From contig CABUWB010000166.1 in NCBI GenBank assembly GCA_902495025.1, positions 1 to 5,124 on the forward strand: a DNA stretch of 5,124 nucleotides, given 5' to 3'. The position numbers were made by a program, and so were the translations under genes. Under the pieces are notes generated by a model. It was not told the DNA's origin. It did no database searches and saw only the letters and a list, made by a program, of their open reading frames with translations. Below, in pieces: positions 5,002 to 5,124 of this stretch; within the stretch, counting starts at the first letter, position 1; each line of letters starts with the position of its first letter. The stretch is from an uncultured Eubacteriales bacterium (lineage in GTDB: Bacteria; Bacillota; Clostridia; Lachnospirales; CAG-274).

Positions 5002-5124
5002 TTATTCTCCTATGGTAAAACCGTTGTCAGTAAGCATTTGTATATCCTCTTTTGTACCGCTGCCTGTTGTGGTGAGCATATCACCTGTAATTGTGGCATT
5101 GGCACCCGATTTAAAGGCTCTGAG
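5002..5124 (-). CDS. bioB: Biotin synthase BioB, C-terminal end
   Basis: The reverse strand from the right edge gives the last 40 codons of a protein ending in tandem TAA codons (5002-5004 and 4999-5001). The segment SGANATITGDMLTTTGSGTKEDIQMLTDNGF matches the end of BioB, where A-G-A-N-x-x-x-x-G-D-x-L-T-T is conserved. BioB is a radical SAM enzyme that inserts sulfur into dethiobiotin in the last step of biotin synthesis. Its CxxxCxxC cluster motif and active site lie outside the window. The full enzyme is usually about 320 residues. Its position directly before bioY supports the call. Confidence 0.88.
   Translation of the reverse strand, partial: LRAFKSGANATITGDMLTTTGSGTKEDIQMLTDNGFTIGE

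Noticed and set aside
1..5124. CRISPR arrays, insertion sequences, toxin-antitoxin or phage genes.
   Set aside because: I found no regularly spaced repeats, transposase-like proteins, terminal inverted repeats with target duplications, or recognisable toxin or phage proteins on either strand.

Overview
The window looks like chromosomal DNA of a low-GC Firmicute, most likely an anaerobe of class Clostridia. The evidence is the AT-rich intergenic DNA, strong GGAGG-type ribosome binding sites, sigma-A-like promoters (several with an extended -10), AddB-type recombination, a type IV-like prepilin and a tRNA gene without an encoded CCA end. Species cannot be fixed from the sequence.

Layout, left to right. 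(1) Bases 1-885, minus strand: the first 295 residues of AddB, a helicase/nuclease subunit; the gene runs off the left edge. (2) Bases 974-1381, plus strand, divergent from addB: a small membrane-anchored protein with a degenerate FMN-binding-like domain, starting at a TTG codon. (3) Bases 1404-1577: a complete single-gene tRNA unit (promoter, tRNA-Pro(GGG), terminator). (4) Bases 1594-2458: a DUF2310-like zinc-ribbon protein with its own promoter and a short leader that can fold over its ribosome binding site. (5) A convergent terminator at about 2423-2458 separates it from the minus-strand genes. (6) Bases 2474-3520, minus: an exported leucine-rich-repeat protein of internalin type with its own promoter. 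(7) Bases 3654-4262, minus: an orphan type IV prepilin-like protein with its own promoter and a strong terminator. (8) Bases 4449-5124, minus: the end of a biotin operon, with bioY (complete) directly behind the last 40 codons of bioB.

Most units are monocistronic, each with a recognisable promoter or terminator; only bioB-bioY is clearly an operon. The window joins housekeeping functions (DNA repair, tRNA, biotin synthesis and uptake) to two cell-surface genes (LRR protein and pilin) that may be strain-variable cargo. I see no transposase, integrase, CRISPR array, toxin-antitoxin pair or phage gene, and no clear multi-gene novel system. The less ordinary items are the FMN-binding-like protein lacking its flavin-attachment motif, the orphan pilin, the LRR protein with one over-long repeat, and the possible alternative pairing in the zinc-ribbon gene leader.
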